64,000 nt of DNA from Longimicrobiaceae bacterium (GCA_030447645.1 JAUJOM010000001.1:14911-78910); one strand, 5' to 3'; positions 44,309 to 56,467 are shown, numbered from the stretch's first letter. Program-made: numbers and translations. Notes: generated by a model from the letters alone, not told the origin.

Positions 44309-45553
44309 TGCGCAGGGTCGCCGTCACTGGTACAGGTCTCATTACGCCGGTAGGGCTGGACGTCCCGAGCACCTGGGCCGCCCTGCTTGAAGGCCGCAGT
44401 GGCGCCGGCCCCATCACGCACTTCGATGCTACGGATTTCGCGGTGCGCTTCGCGTGCGAGGTCAAAAACTTTGAGCCGGCGGAGTACATCGACCGCAAGG
44501 AAGTCAAGCGGACCGACCGCTACAGCCAGTTCGCGCTCGCGGCGTCCGCGCAGGCGATGCGGGAGGCGGGGCTCGGCGAGGGCCTGAATGGCGTGGATCC
44601 CGAACGGGTTGGCGTAGTGATCGGAAGCGGCATTGGTGGCATCTCCACCTTCGAGGAGCAGCATGCCAGGCTGCTGGACAAGGGCAATGGAAGAGTATCG
44701 CCGTTCTTTGTTCCAATGTTTATTTCCGACATTGCAGCCGGTCTGGTTTCCATCCGTTTTGGAGCCAAGGGTCCGAACTACGCCACGGTGTCCGCCTGCG
44801 CGACGGGCGCGCACGCGGTTGGCAACGCACTCCGCCACATTCGGGCTGGCGACGCCGACGTGATGATCGCCGGCGGCGCGGAAGCGAAGCGTAACGCCGA
44901 TGGCCATCGCGGGCTTCGCCAACATGACGGCGCTTTCTGAACGAAACGACTCTCCCGAAACGGCGAGTCGCCCGTTCGACCGGACCCGTGACGGCTTTGT
45001 TCTGGGCGAGGGGGCCGGAGTTCTCGTGCTTGAGGAGCTGGAGCACGCTCGCGCGCGGGGAGCGACGATCCTGGGGGAGCTTGTGGGCTACGGCGCGACC
45101 GGCGACGCCTACCACATCACCGGGCAGCCAGAAGACCATGAGGGCCTCGCGCGGGCGATGCGCTTCGCGCTTCGAGACGCTGCCGCCGCATCGGACGAGG
45201 TAGACTACGTCAATGCTCACGGTACGTCCACGCCGCTGAACGACAGCAATGAGACGCGGGCGATCCGCAACGTCCTTGGCGCTCGGGCAGAGCAGGTGGT
45301 GGTGGGGAGTACCAAGTCGATGACTGGACATACCCTGGGGGCAGCGGGAGCGATCGAAGCCGTTATTTCGACGCTGGTCTGCCGCCATGGCGTCATTCCG
45401 CCGACGGCCAACCTGCGCGATCCCGATCCCGAATGCGATCTGGATTACGCTCCAGAAGGTAAGCGCGAGCGGGGTGTTGCCCTAGCGCTCTCCAACTCCG
45501 CTGGATTCGGCGGTCACAACGTGTCGCTCGCCTTCCGGCGCTGGGATGCATAG
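44308..45553 (+). CDS. fabF: Beta-ketoacyl-ACP synthase II, frame broken near 44891
   Basis: The elongating condensing enzyme. The catalytic Cys is in [16 protein letters not shown], and the two His are in [11 protein letters not shown] and [17 protein letters not shown]. The frame is normal to VMIAGGAEA (about 44890). One extra base then throws it out: unrepaired it ends at 44940. The following frame continues as [21 protein letters not shown] and runs to 45553. Aligned by eye to E. coli FabF, dropping one A restores the exact length across the break. Repaired length 414. A sequence error is likelier than loss, as in fabG. Confidence 0.92.
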
Positions 45554-46069
45554 GTGCGGATCGGACACGGCTACGACAGCCACCGCTTTGCTGCGGGTCG
45601 CCGCCTTGTTCTCGGCGGCGTGGAAATTCCCTCCGAAAAGGGGCTTGACGGCCACTCCGATGCGGATGCCGTCGCTCACGCGGTAACGGATGCGCTGCTC
45701 GGCGCGGCCGGTCTGGGCGACATCGGGCAGCACTTCCCGCCTACTGATGCGACTTACAAGGATGCTGATTCCCTGAAGCTGCTCGCGAGCGCTGTTCACC
45801 TCCTGGAGCGGCAGAATTACCAGGTAGTCAATGTCGACGTCACCGTGGTCGGGGAACACCCCCGAATCAGGCCGCATGCTACGGCGATGCGAGAGCGAAT
45901 TTCCGCGGTGCTGAGCATTGCCCCGGAGAACGTGTCCGTGAAGGGGAAGAGCAACGAGGGAATGGGGTGGATCGGCCGGGGCGAAGGCGTTGCCGTCTTT
46001 GCGGTCGCACTGATCGACCGCATGCCGGAAACCAGCGGCTTCCAGACGGGCGTGCTGTCGGTGCGGTGA
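45554..46069 (+). CDS. ispF: 2-C-methyl-D-erythritol 2,4-cyclodiphosphate synthase
   Basis: An MEP-pathway isoprenoid enzyme of 171 residues, slightly longer than the usual ~160. RIGHGYDSHRF (metal-binding Asp and His), GLDGHSDADAVAHAVTDALLGA, GDIGQHFPPTD and KGKSNEGMGWIGRGEGVA are diagnostic. GTG 45554 directly follows the fabF stop. The only isoprenoid gene in the window. Confidence 0.97.
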   Translation: MRIGHGYDSHRFAAGRRLVLGGVEIPSEKGLDGHSDADAVAHAVTDALLGAAGLGDIGQHFPPTDATYKDADSLKLLASAVHLLERQNYQVVNVDVTVVGEHPRIRPHATAMRERISAVLSIAPENVSVKGKSNEGMGWIGRGEGVAVFAVALIDRMPETSGFQTGVLSVR

Positions 46070-46683
46070 TCGACTGGCTGCTTGAGCGGATGCTCGCGCT
46101 CCCAGCCGGGCTCGTTTACCTGATCATCGGCGTATTCGCTGCTCTCGAGAACATCGTTCCGCCGATTCCTGCTGACACCGTGGCCCTCTTCGGCGGCTTC
46201 CTGGTCGGCCAGATCGGCGGCAGTGCCTGGCTCGCCTTTCTTTACGTGTGGGTCGGCAACGTGGTGGGCGCACTGCTGGTGTACGGCGCCGGGCGACGCT
46301 ATGGAGAGCGCTTTTTCGCTACGCCTCTGGGCTCACAGCTCCTCGCCCCTCGCCAGCTGGAACGGCTCAGCTCCCTGTACCAGCGCCACGGCGTGATCGT
46401 CATCTTTGTCAGCCGCTTTCTGCCGATGTTCCGGGCCGTGGTACCTGCCTTCGCGGGCACAACGCGGCTCGGCTTCTGGAACACGGCAGTGCCCCTTGGC
46501 ATGGCCTCGGCGGTGTGGTATGGCGCCCTCGTCTATCTGGGGGCGCAGGCAGGCGAAAACTGGCAGGCGCTGCGGGCCGGCATGGAAGGCGCGAGCCGGT
46601 GGCTGTTCTTTGCGGCCCTGGTCGTGGCCGTGCCGATACTCGTCTGGTGGTGGCGCACCCGGCGCGGCGGCAATGGAGATTGA
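46066..46683 (+). CDS. DedA-family membrane protein
   Basis: A 205-residue integral membrane protein. FAALENIVPPIPADTVALFGGFL is the DedA/SNARE-associated signature (split in two spans), GNVVGALLVYGAGRRYGERFF follows, and FVSRFLPMFRAVVPAFAGTTRLGFW contains the conserved Arg motif. Family members act as lipid scramblases/transporters, for example for undecaprenyl phosphate. The GTG start overlaps ispF; the end overlaps the recombinase by 11 bases. Confidence 0.9.
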   Translation: MIDWLLERMLALPAGLVYLIIGVFAALENIVPPIPADTVALFGGFLVGQIGGSAWLAFLYVWVGNVVGALLVYGAGRRYGERFFATPLGSQLLAPRQLERLSSLYQRHGVIVIFVSRFLPMFRAVVPAFAGTTRLGFWNTAVPLGMASAVWYGALVYLGAQAGENWQALRAGMEGASRWLFFAALVVAVPILVWWWRTRRGGNGD

Positions 46684-47581
46684 TCAGCTCGCCCGCGCGT
46701 GGAGCGTGGAAGCGTTCGTCGACCATCTGCGCTTCGAGCGCGGTCTTTCTGACCGGACCGTCGACGCCTACCGGCACGACGTCGTTCGGCTCGCCAGCTT
46801 CGGCCGGGAGCTCGACCGCGCTGGACCCGGCGAGATCGCGCCCGGTGATCTGCGCCGGTACCTGCTTCGGCTCAAGGATCTGGGGCTCGCCTCCACGTCC
46901 ATCGCCCGCAACGTATCGGCCCTGCGCACTTACTTCGGGTTTCTAGCGGGTGAAGGTCACGTCGAGAATGATCCCAGTGAGCGCATCGATGCCCCCAAAG
47001 GATGGCGCACTCTTCCCGCGGTGCTTTCGGTGGAGGAAATGGACCAGCTACTTTCCGCCCCCGATCTGGCCCACCCGCTGGCGTGGCGGGATCGCGCGCT
47101 CCTGGAGTTCGCCTATGCGAGTGGGGTCCGCGTGTCAGAGCTGATTGCGCTGCCGCTGCGGAGCCTGGCACTTTCGGAAGAAATGGCAACCGTGCACGGC
47201 AAGGGCAGCAAGGAGCGCCTGGTGCCCATCGGCCGGCGGGCCGTGGGAACGCTCTCGGTATATCTGCGCGAAACCAGACCGCGGCTGGAGCGTGGCAAGG
47301 GGCAGGGTAGGGTCTTTCTCAATGCCCGAGGCGGCCCGCTGACGCGAATGGGTGTGTGGAAGATTCTTCGTGGACATACAGAAACAGCGGGCATCGAAAA
47401 GTCGGTCAGTCCGCACACGCTGCGACACTCCTTCGCGACTCACCTGCTGGAGGGCGGCGCCGACCTGCTGGCCGTGCAGGAGATGCTTGGCCACGCGGAC
47501 ATTTCCACCACGCAGATCTACACCCACGTTGATCGGCGGTACCTTGCGGAAGTGCATCGCAGCTTCCATCCACGGCCGTGA
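46673..47581 (+). CDS. xerD: Tyrosine recombinase XerC/XerD
   Basis: A 302-residue site-specific recombinase that resolves chromosome dimers. The N-terminal SAM-like core-binding domain spans residues ~10-90 (FVDHLRFERGLSDRTVDAYR). The catalytic domain has the Arg in ASGVRVSEL, Lys in HGKGSKER, HTLRHSFATHLLEGG, LGHADISTTQIYTHV with the nucleophilic Tyr. Length and LGHA.ISTTQIYTHV fit XerD better than integrases. Choice between XerC and XerD is uncertain. No dif site was sought successfully. Confidence 0.9.
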   Translation: MEIDQLARAWSVEAFVDHLRFERGLSDRTVDAYRHDVVRLASFGRELDRAGPGEIAPGDLRRYLLRLKDLGLASTSIARNVSALRTYFGFLAGEGHVENDPSERIDAPKGWRTLPAVLSVEEMDQLLSAPDLAHPLAWRDRALLEFAYASGVRVSELIALPLRSLALSEEMATVHGKGSKERLVPIGRRAVGTLSVYLRETRPRLERGKGQGRVFLNARGGPLTRMGVWKILRGHTETAGIEKSVSPHTLRHSFATHLLEGGADLLAVQEMLGHADISTTQIYTHVDRRYLAEVHRSFHPRP

Positions 47582-47611
47582 GAACGGGGATTCGGTGACT
47601 GGCTATAAGCT

Positions 47612-48184
47612 ATGATACTGGTTATAGATAACTACGACAGCTTCACATGGAATCTCGTGCAGTACATCGGCGAGCTGGGAGCCGAACCGCACGTTTGCCG
47701 GAACGATGAGATCAGTGTAGCCGATATCCAAAAGATGGCGCCAGAGCGCATCGTAATTTCACCCGGCCCGTGCACCCCAGCCGAGGCAGGAGTATCGGTG
47801 GAGGTGATCAGGGCACTCGGGAAGCGGGTACCCATTCTGGGCGTCTGCCTGGGCCACCAGGCGATCGGCGCCGCCTATGGCGGGCGGGTGGTGCGTGCCG
47901 AGCGGGTGATGCACGGAAAAACCTCACCGGTCATCCATAACGGCTGCGGGATCTTTTGCGATCTTCCCTCGCCGCTCACAGTCGCACGCTACCACTCGCT
48001 CGTGATTGAGCCGACCACCTTGCCGGCTGAGCTCGAGATCACGGCGTGGACCGACCAGCCGGGCGACACGGAGATTCAGGCTGTCGCCCACCGGGAGCAC
48101 CCGGTCTGGGGGGTGCAGTTCCACCCCGAGTCCATCGCGAGCGAGGGGGGTCACCAGTTGATCCGCAACTTTTTGGACTCGTGA
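47612..48184 (+). CDS. pabA: Glutamine amidotransferase subunit of anthranilate / aminodeoxychorismate synthase
   Basis: A 190-residue class I glutaminase that feeds ammonia to TrpE or Pab[23 protein letters not shown] is typical, with the nucleophile Cys in [12 protein letters not shown] and the His-Glu in [13 protein letters not shown]. TrpG and PabA cannot be told apart by sequence, and one protein may serve both. No trpE or pabB is adjacent. The upstream 30-base gap has TATAAG and TATGAT but no matching -35 box. Confidence 0.93.
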   Translation: MILVIDNYDSFTWNLVQYIGELGAEPHVCRNDEISVADIQKMAPERIVISPGPCTPAEAGVSVEVIRALGKRVPILGVCLGHQAIGAAYGGRVVRAERVMHGKTSPVIHNGCGIFCDLPSPLTVARYHSLVIEPTTLPAELEITAWTDQPGDTEIQAVAHREHPVWGVQFHPESIASEGGHQLIRNFLDS

Positions 48185-49686
48185 AGTTGCGCCTGTTGGC
48201 AGCTCTGCTCGCAGCGATCGGGTGGGTGCCGATGCTGAGAGCACAGGAGCTGCGACTCGAACGCCCCCTGGGAAGCTCGCCCGCCGAGCGCGTGCTCGCC
48301 GGGATTCTTGGGCGCGGCCAGTACCGGGTTCTCGCTCGTGACACGGTTCTCGCGCCCACCTTCCTGGAGTCCGGCGATCTGATCATCACCGACGCCGAAG
48401 TCCGCCTGGAAGGGCAAGTGGCTGGCGATGTGGCCGTCGTGAACGGCCAGCTTTTCATACGCCCGGGCGCCCGGATTGGCGGCACGGTGGCCATAGTAGG
48501 GGGAGAAGTTTACCCGTCCCGGCTCGCTTCTACCGGCCCGCTCATACGAGTGGACCCGCAGGCCCGGGTTACCACCGAGCGTCGGCCTGGCACCCAGCCG
48601 GGGGCAGTGGCATATGCCTTGACGGTGGAGCCCCCTCCCGCTCCGCCGCGCTTCGTACTTCCTGGCACGTTTGGCGTTGCCCTACCGAGCTACGACCGGG
48701 TCGATGGCTTGCGGATCGTGGTGGGTGCCCAGTACCGATTTACGGGTGACACACTCACCGGTCCGGCCGCCGATGTGTTTGCATCTTACGCATCCGCGCG
48801 GGGGCGATTCGGCGGCGGCGCGCGGGTTGCCCTCCCACTGGACAGCACCACCCGGGCCACGGCGCGGATCGAGCGAGCCACGTTCACCAACGAACGCTGG
48901 ATCCGGGGTGACTTGCCCAACTCGGCGCTCGCCTTGGTCTTCGGCCTGGACGAGCGCAATTACTACGAGTCCGACCGGCTCACGGTTCAAGTCGCGCGAA
49001 CGTTCAACCCCGAGGTGCGGGCGGGACTTCGCTTCGCCCCTCGCGCGTCTCTGCTCGCGTCCCGCGACCGCTCCCTGGCCGCGGGCGACCCGTGGTCGCT
49101 CACCGGCGGCGGACTGGCGCGAGTGAATCCGGAGATCGACGACGGGGTGCTCGTTTCCGCGGGCGCCGGAACGCTGGTGCGTTACCAGGGCCGGTTCGCC
49201 ACGTTCGAGGGCGAGGCTGGGGTGGAGCAGGGAATTCCCGGGGTGGGGGATCATACCTTTACGCATGGCCTCGCGGCGGGCTTGTTTCGCACGCCGGTGC
49301 TGTGGAGCCATCGCATCTCAGTTCGATTCCGGGTTCTGCAGCCGATAGCGGGAGATGTGCCGGGACAACGCTGGAGCTTTGTAGGAGGACCCGGGACGCT
49401 GCCGTTCCTGGGAACCGGCGAGCTCCGGGGCGACAATTTGCGCTTTGTCGAGTCCGCCTACGAGATCCCTCTCCCGTGGATCACCCTCCGGTACCTGGGA
49501 TCGCCTTATCTCCAGTTCACCCAGACGTCCGGCGTCGCCTGGCCGTCGGGAACACCGGAGCCGGATTGGCGCAGTGACCTGGGGATCGGATTGCGCTTCC
49601 TGCCGGGATACATTTCCGTGCGCTTCGACCCGTCGGCAGAGCGGCTCCGCCCCAGACTCGGCTTGGGGGTCGCATTCTCCTTCTGA
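48181..49686 (+). CDS. Outer-membrane beta-barrel protein with a bactofilin-like N-terminal repeat
   Basis: A 501-residue exported protein. Signal peptide at 1-22 ([18 protein letters not shown]). Residues ~60-125 ([40 protein letters not shown]) have the short repeating beta pattern of polymer-forming/bactofilin-like domains. From ~175 to the end it is beta-rich with many aromatic strand ends and closes in GLGVAFSF, a C-terminal Phe as in Bam-inserted barrels. The GTG start overlaps pabA. The function is unknown; position just before kdsB suggests an envelope role only by association. Confidence 0.72.
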   Translation: MKLRLLAALLAAIGWVPMLRAQELRLERPLGSSPAERVLAGILGRGQYRVLARDTVLAPTFLESGDLIITDAEVRLEGQVAGDVAVVNGQLFIRPGARIGGTVAIVGGEVYPSRLASTGPLIRVDPQARVTTERRPGTQPGAVAYALTVEPPPAPPRFVLPGTFGVALPSYDRVDGLRIVVGAQYRFTGDTLTGPAADVFASYASARGRFGGGARVALPLDSTTRATARIERATFTNERWIRGDLPNSALALVFGLDERNYYESDRLTVQVARTFNPEVRAGLRFAPRASLLASRDRSLAAGDPWSLTGGGLARVNPEIDDGVLVSAGAGTLVRYQGRFATFEGEAGVEQGIPGVGDHTFTHGLAAGLFRTPVLWSHRISVRFRVLQPIAGDVPGQRWSFVGGPGTLPFLGTGELRGDNLRFVESAYEIPLPWITLRYLGSPYLQFTQTSGVAWPSGTPEPDWRSDLGIGLRFLPGYISVRFDPSAERLRPRLGLGVAFSF

Positions 49687-49701
49687 GGAACGCCGAGCGC
49701 T

Positions 49702-49730
49702 TTGACAGGGTGCGTTGCCTGCGGTAAGTT
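49702..49730 (+). promoter_or_regulatory. Promoter of the kdsB-pyrG-kds-lpt operon
   Basis: TTGACA (49702-49707), 17 bases, TAAGTT (49725-49730), beginning 16 bases after the previous stop. The predicted start near 49736-49737 leaves a leader of about four bases before ATG 49741. This rules out the in-frame TTG at 49702 as start of kdsB, because it would not be transcribed from here. Confidence 0.72.
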
Positions 49731-49740
49731 GGGTGACGTC

Positions 49741-52188
<2,448 letters not shown>

Positions 52189-52192
<4 letters not shown>

Positions 52193-53019
52193 CTCCGCCC
52201 GTCGCATCGCTTCTCCAGCTTGGCGGCCCCTTTTTTCTGATCGCGGGGCCCTGTGTGCTGGAGACTGACGCTCTCAACGTGCAGATCGCCCGCGAGCTTG
52301 CCTATATCGGCGAAGAGCTGGATCTGCCGGTGATCTTCAAGGCTTCCTTCGACAAGGCGAACCGCTCCGCGGCTGGATCCCCTCGGGGCCCGGGGATGGT
52401 GGACGGGCTGCGGGCGCTCGCCCGCGTGCGTGAAGAAAGTGGTCTGCCCGTGCTCACGGACGTCCACGAGCCCTGGCAGTGTGAGCCGGTCGGGGAGCGC
52501 GTCGACGTACTGCAGATTCCCGCCTTCCTTTGCCGTCAAACCGACCTGCTCAGGGCCGCGGGTGCCACGGGCCGAGCCGTGAACGTCAAGAAGGGGCAGT
52601 GGATGGCACCTGCGGAGATGGCGGGTGCAGCCGCCAAGGTGCGCACCGCGGGTGCGGCTGCACTCGCGGTCACGGAGCGCGGCACCTTTTTCGGGTATGG
52701 CAACCTGGTAGTGGACATGCGGGCGTTCGCGCAGCTGCGCGAAGCGTGCGATGCACCAGCTATCTTTGACGGTACGCACTCGGTCCAGCGCCCGGGGCGG
52801 GGAGCCGGCGTGAGCGGTGGGGACCCGCACTTCATCCCGACGCTCGTACGGGCGGCTGTTGCCGCCGGTGCCAATGCACTCTTCCTGGAGGTTCACCCAC
52901 ACCCCGCCAGGGCCCCGTCTGACGCTTCCAACATGCTGCCCCTGCGGGGACTGCGTTCACTGCTGGAGGAGGTGCTGGCACTGCGGGCGATCCGCAGCAC
53001 GTCGGGTGAGAGTGGCTGA
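52189..53019 (+). CDS. kdsA: Kdo-8-phosphate synthase
   Basis: It condenses arabinose-5-phosphate with PEP. The 276-residue TIM-barrel protein has [77 protein letters not shown] and EVHPHP. The Cys in AGPCVLE is the residue found in the metal-dependent class of this enzyme; the E. coli type has Asn. The start is GTG 52189, overlapping the repaired pyrG stop as GTGA, which independently supports the pyrG repair. Confidence 0.95.
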
Positions 53020-53578
53020 CGTCGGAACGCTCCCAGGGTCGGTTGCTCAGCGGATCCGCCTGGTCGTGCTCGACGTGGACGGCGTCCTCACCGACGGGGG
53101 ATTGTACATCGGCGCTACAGGGACCGGCGAGCGCACCGAAGTCAAGCGATTCGAGATCACCGACGGCCTGGGCATCCGACTCCTTCAGGAGTCCGGGATT
53201 CAGGTGGGGGTCGTCACCGGCCGTGTTTCCCACGCCGTCCGTATCCGTGCGGACGAGCTCGGCATTGCCGAGTGCCACCAGAACCCCACTGCAGCCAAGC
53301 TGCCCATCATGGAGGCCATGCTGGAGCGCCTCGGCATAGGGTGGGACGAGACCGCGTTCGTCGGGGACGATCTTCCCGACCTGCCGGTTCTCCGCAGGGT
53401 CGGTCTTCCGGTGGCGGTGGCAAACGCTGCCGCCGAGGTGCGTGCCGAGGCGCGGTGGATCACCCACCGAACGGGAGGTCACGGGGCCGTGCGCGAGTTC
53501 GCCGAAGCACTGCTCCGCACACGTGGCGAGTGGAATGGCGTGGTGGAGCGCTACCTTGCGGCACGGGGTGACACCTGA
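53012..53578 (+). CDS. kdsC: Kdo-8-phosphate phosphatase
   Basis: A HAD-family phosphatase of 188 residues that removes phosphate from Kdo-8-P. LVVLDVDGVLTDGGLYIG holds the nucleophile Asp; KRFEITDGLGIRLLQ, GVVTGR, FVGDDLPDLPVL and THRTGGHGAVREFAE follow the KdsC pattern. No C2 cap is present, so it is a tetramer-type enzyme. GTG 53012 is preferred; GTG 53006 is possible. It overlaps kdsA by eight bases. Confidence 0.94.
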   Translation: MADVGTLPGSVAQRIRLVVLDVDGVLTDGGLYIGATGTGERTEVKRFEITDGLGIRLLQESGIQVGVVTGRVSHAVRIRADELGIAECHQNPTAAKLPIMEAMLERLGIGWDETAFVGDDLPDLPVLRRVGLPVAVANAAAEVRAEARWITHRTGGHGAVREFAEALLRTRGEWNGVVERYLAARGDT

Positions 53579-54537
53579 ACGCGCCCGCCCTGGAAAGTGC
53601 CCGGCGTGTCATCCGCATGGAGGCCGCCGCGGTGGCGGCGCTCGAGGACCGGCTCGATGGTCGATTTGAAGCTGCCGTTGAGGCGATCCTGCATGCACCC
53701 GGTCGGGTTCTGGTCTCCGGAGTGGGCAAGTCCGGGATCATTGGGCGAAAGCTCACGGCTACGCTCACCTCCACCGGCACGCCGGCGTCGTTTCTCCACC
53801 CAACCGAGGCGCTGCACGGCGACCTTGGCATCGTCCGTTCCGGCGACCTGGCGATCCTGCTCTCGAAGAGCGGGGAATCCGACGAGCTGCGCGGGCTGCT
53901 GGAGTACTTCGGCCGAGTAGGTGTGCGAACCATCGCGATGACCGGCCGCACGGACTCCACGCTGGGCAGACATGCACACATTGTACTCGACTGTGCGGTA
54001 GCCGAAGAAGCCTGCCCGCACGACCTGGCGCCAACCTGCTCTACCACCGCCACCCTCGCGATGGGGGACGCCCTTGCCGTGGCGCTGCTGCTCGCCAGGG
54101 GCTTCGGACGCGAAGACTTCGCGCGTCTGCATCCGGGAGGTGCCCTGGGGCGCAGATTGCTGCTTCGGGTGCGGGACGTAATGGTGACCCAGGGTATCCC
54201 GCTGCTCCCGCCAACCGCCACCATGCGAGCATGTGTGGTGTTGCTGGCGGAGCGCCGGGGGACTGTTGCTGTCGTCGATGGCGCAGGCTTGCTGCTCGGG
54301 GTTGTGACCTCCGGGGATTTGACCCGTTTGATGGAACGCAAGGAACACTTTTTCGCAATCCCCGTATCCCATGTAATGACAACGGATCCCCGCACGACCG
54401 ATGCTGACCAGCTAGCTGCAGCCGCCGTAGGCGTCATGGAGCGCGCCGGCGTGATGGCGCTGCCCGTAGTCGACGCTGACCGGCGCGTTATCGGGATGCT
54501 GCACCTTCATGACGCGCTCCGCGCCGGAGCGGTGTGA
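53575..54537 (+). CDS. kdsD: Arabinose-5-phosphate isomerase (KdsD/KpsF)
   Basis: It supplies arabinose-5-phosphate to KdsA. Residues ~35-175 form a SIS domain (VLVSGVGKSGIIGRKLTATL, SFLHPTEALHGDLGIV, LLSKSGESDELRGLL, LAPTCSTTATLAMGDALAV, FARLHPGGALGRRLL), and residues ~200-320 hold two CBS domains. The conserved N-terminal helix (LESARRVIRMEA) lies before ATG 53617. In that frame a stop (53569-53571) precedes it, and the only candidate starts are CTG 53575 and CTG 53587. CTG 53575 overlaps the kdsC stop as CTGA, so it is chosen; ATG 53617 would lose 14 residues. Confidence 0.92.
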   Translation: MNAPALESARRVIRMEAAAVAALEDRLDGRFEAAVEAILHAPGRVLVSGVGKSGIIGRKLTATLTSTGTPASFLHPTEALHGDLGIVRSGDLAILLSKSGESDELRGLLEYFGRVGVRTIAMTGRTDSTLGRHAHIVLDCAVAEEACPHDLAPTCSTTATLAMGDALAVALLLARGFGREDFARLHPGGALGRRLLLRVRDVMVTQGIPLLPPTATMRACVVLLAERRGTVAVVDGAGLLLGVVTSGDLTRLMERKEHFFAIPVSHVMTTDPRTTDADQLAAAAVGVMERAGVMALPVVDADRRVIGMLHLHDALRAGAV

Positions 54538-55106
54538 AGCGGGCCATTCTGCTGCTCGGGCTAGCCGCGGCCTGTCGGCCAGACCCCGCGGCACCCACCG
54601 CGACGGAACGAGCCACCAACCTGCCGGCTGACCTCATAGCCTACGGCATCCAGCACACCATGACCGCCGATGGGGTCCGCAGGGTTGTGCTCTTGGGCGA
54701 CTCGGCCTACCAGCGGTCCGGTGACACTGATATCGATGTCATGGGCGTACGACTCACGTTCCACGGCGACAATGGGATAAAAACTGGCGATCTTACCTCC
54801 AAGACAGGCAAGTACAACCCGACGAGTGGTACCATGGTGGCCCGCGGCAACGTGGTGCTGAATGTACTCGGTGAAGCCCCGCGGCGGATTGAATCCGAAG
54901 AGCTTCACTTCGACATCAAAGGTGACCGGATCTGGAGCGACAAGCCGACGACTATGCGACAGGGGCCGAGCGTGTTGCAGGGCACTAGCTTCCGATCCGA
55001 TACACGCTTCCAGAATCTGACCGTGTCCAGTGCGCGCACTTCCGGACCGCCTCCGCGTGATCTTGCACAGCCGGCACCGAGCACCGGCAGAGGAATGCGC
55101 TTTTGA
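54534..55106 (+). CDS. lptC: LPS export protein LptC (lipoprotein)
   Basis: A 190-residue LptC-like protein, one strand of the periplasmic LPS bridge. ILLLGLAAACRPDP is a lipoprotein signal with the lipid-attachment Cys at residue 14, unlike E. coli LptC, which keeps a membrane anchor. DIDVMGVRLTFHGDNGIKTG and SEELHFDIKGDRIWSD are the beta-jellyroll repeats of the OstA/LptC fold. The GTG start overlaps kdsD, the stop overlaps lptA as TTGA. Confidence 0.85.
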   Translation: MKRAILLLGLAAACRPDPAAPTATERATNLPADLIAYGIQHTMTADGVRRVVLLGDSAYQRSGDTDIDVMGVRLTFHGDNGIKTGDLTSKTGKYNPTSGTMVARGNVVLNVLGEAPRRIESEELHFDIKGDRIWSDKPTTMRQGPSVLQGTSFRSDTRFQNLTVSSARTSGPPPRDLAQPAPSTGRGMRF

Positions 55107-56467
55107 GCCTGCGGAGGTTCGGCTTGTTTGCGTCCCTTTTGCTTGCCGCGCCCCCGGCACTCAGAGCGCAAGCTGGCTCGTGTGAACTGTTACGTAGCGT
55201 GGGCGATGCCAACATCAACCAGGTGACCGGAACTGTGATAGTTCCTCAACCGGTCGTGCAGTGCGCGGGAGGTGTGGAAATCAGCGCGAATCAGGGCACC
55301 TTCCTGCGAGCCACCAGCGAGGTGCTCCTTGACGGCAACGTCAACTACCGGGACCCGACTCGTACTCTGGTAGCTCAGAATGCCACGTACTCGGATGTGA
55401 CCGGGCGTCTTTACGCAACAGGCAACGTGGTTTTCACCGACGCTGCGCGTGGCTCCACGCTTCGAGGGCCGGAAATTGAATATTATCGAGCCCAACCGGG
55501 CAGGCCGCAGGTGCAGGTCGTCGCAAGTGGACGACCACACCTCCGCCTGGTGCCAGACGCGCAGCGTGCAGGGGCCAATCGGGAGCCGTTCGAGATCGAC
55601 GGCGACCGCCTGAACCTGGTCGGCGAGGATCAGTTTTCAGCCAGCGGGAGCGTGGTAATCCGCCGAACTGGTCTGAATGCTTCCGGGGCCGAAGCTCAGT
55701 ACGATGGAGTTCGCGAAACGATGAACCTGCGTGGCACCGCCCGCATCAAAGGCGATCGCTTCGACCTCGCCGGTGAGACGATCGACGCGACGCTTCCAGG
55801 GGGCAGGGTAAATCGGGTGGTGGCGCGGCAGCGAGCCGCGCTTGTGAGCGATCGGCTTCGGCTGGACGGCCCCGAGGTGCAGATGTTCTTTGCAAACGAC
55901 CTGCTCCAGCGCCTGGTTGCTCGCGGCGCAGCCGAGCAGGCGGCCCGCCGGCCGGTGGTGACCGCTACCGGCTTTCGCCTGGAAGCCGACTCGCTGGAAG
56001 CCGTCCTGCCGCAGCAGCGACTGGATAGCATTGTCGCAATCGGGAACGCTCGCGGTGAAGCGATCGACACCGTCGCTAGCGGCGGGCAGGCGGCCGCGGC
56101 CGGTGACCGCGACTGGATCGCCGGTGACACGGTGGTGGGGAACTTCGGCGTGCGGGCACAAACTTCAGCCGCCCGCGGAGCCGCACGCGACACTACCCCG
56201 GAGATTCGCAGGCTTGTGGCGCGGGGAAACGCCCAGTCCCTTTACCGGGCTCCGGAAGAGAAACGCGGTATCCCCGGGCCCCGGGGCATGAATTTGATAG
56301 CGGGCTCCACTATCCGGTTGTACTTTGAGCAAGGCCAACTGGACATTGCGCAGGTAACCGGCTTGGAGCGAGGCATATACCTGGACCCGGTTGGGCGCAC
56401 AGCTGCGCCAGCCGGGCCGGCGGCCACGAGCGCGACGCCCCCACCGCAACGCCGGCCGGGCTCGTGA
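55103..56467 (+). CDS. lptA: LptA/OstA-like periplasmic LPS transport protein
   Basis: A 454-residue exported protein with a signal peptide ([16 protein letters not shown]) and several OstA repeats: [56 protein letters not shown] and [19 protein letters not shown]. It is two to three times longer than E. coli LptA (~185) but lacks an LptD barrel, so it may span more of the periplasm by itself. The last ~30 residues are Pro/Ala-rich. TTG 55103 overlaps lptC and the stop overlaps lptB as GTGA. Confidence 0.85.
   Translation: MSLRRFGLFASLLLAAPPALRAQAGSCELLRSVGDANINQVTGTVIVPQPVVQCAGGVEISANQGTFLRATSEVLLDGNVNYRDPTRTLVAQNATYSDVTGRLYATGNVVFTDAARGSTLRGPEIEYYRAQPGRPQVQVVASGRPHLRLVPDAQRAGANREPFEIDGDRLNLVGEDQFSASGSVVIRRTGLNASGAEAQYDGVRETMNLRGTARIKGDRFDLAGETIDATLPGGRVNRVVARQRAALVSDRLRLDGPEVQMFFANDLLQRLVARGAAEQAARRPVVTATGFRLEADSLEAVLPQQRLDSIVAIGNARGEAIDTVASGGQAAAAGDRDWIAGDTVVGNFGVRAQTSAARGAARDTTPEIRRLVARGNAQSLYRAPEEKRGIPGPRGMNLIAGSTIRLYFEQGQLDIAQVTGLERGIYLDPVGRTAAPAGPAATSATPPPQRRPGS

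Noticed and set aside
46673-47581. Integrase of a mobile island
   Set aside because: The protein has XerC/D length and motifs, is embedded in a housekeeping operon, and no direct repeats or tRNA target are visible nearby.
49702-49740. TTG 49702 as start of kdsB
   Set aside because: It is part of the -35 box. The added residues (TGCVACGKLGDV) are not KdsB-like, and ATG 49741 gives the family start.
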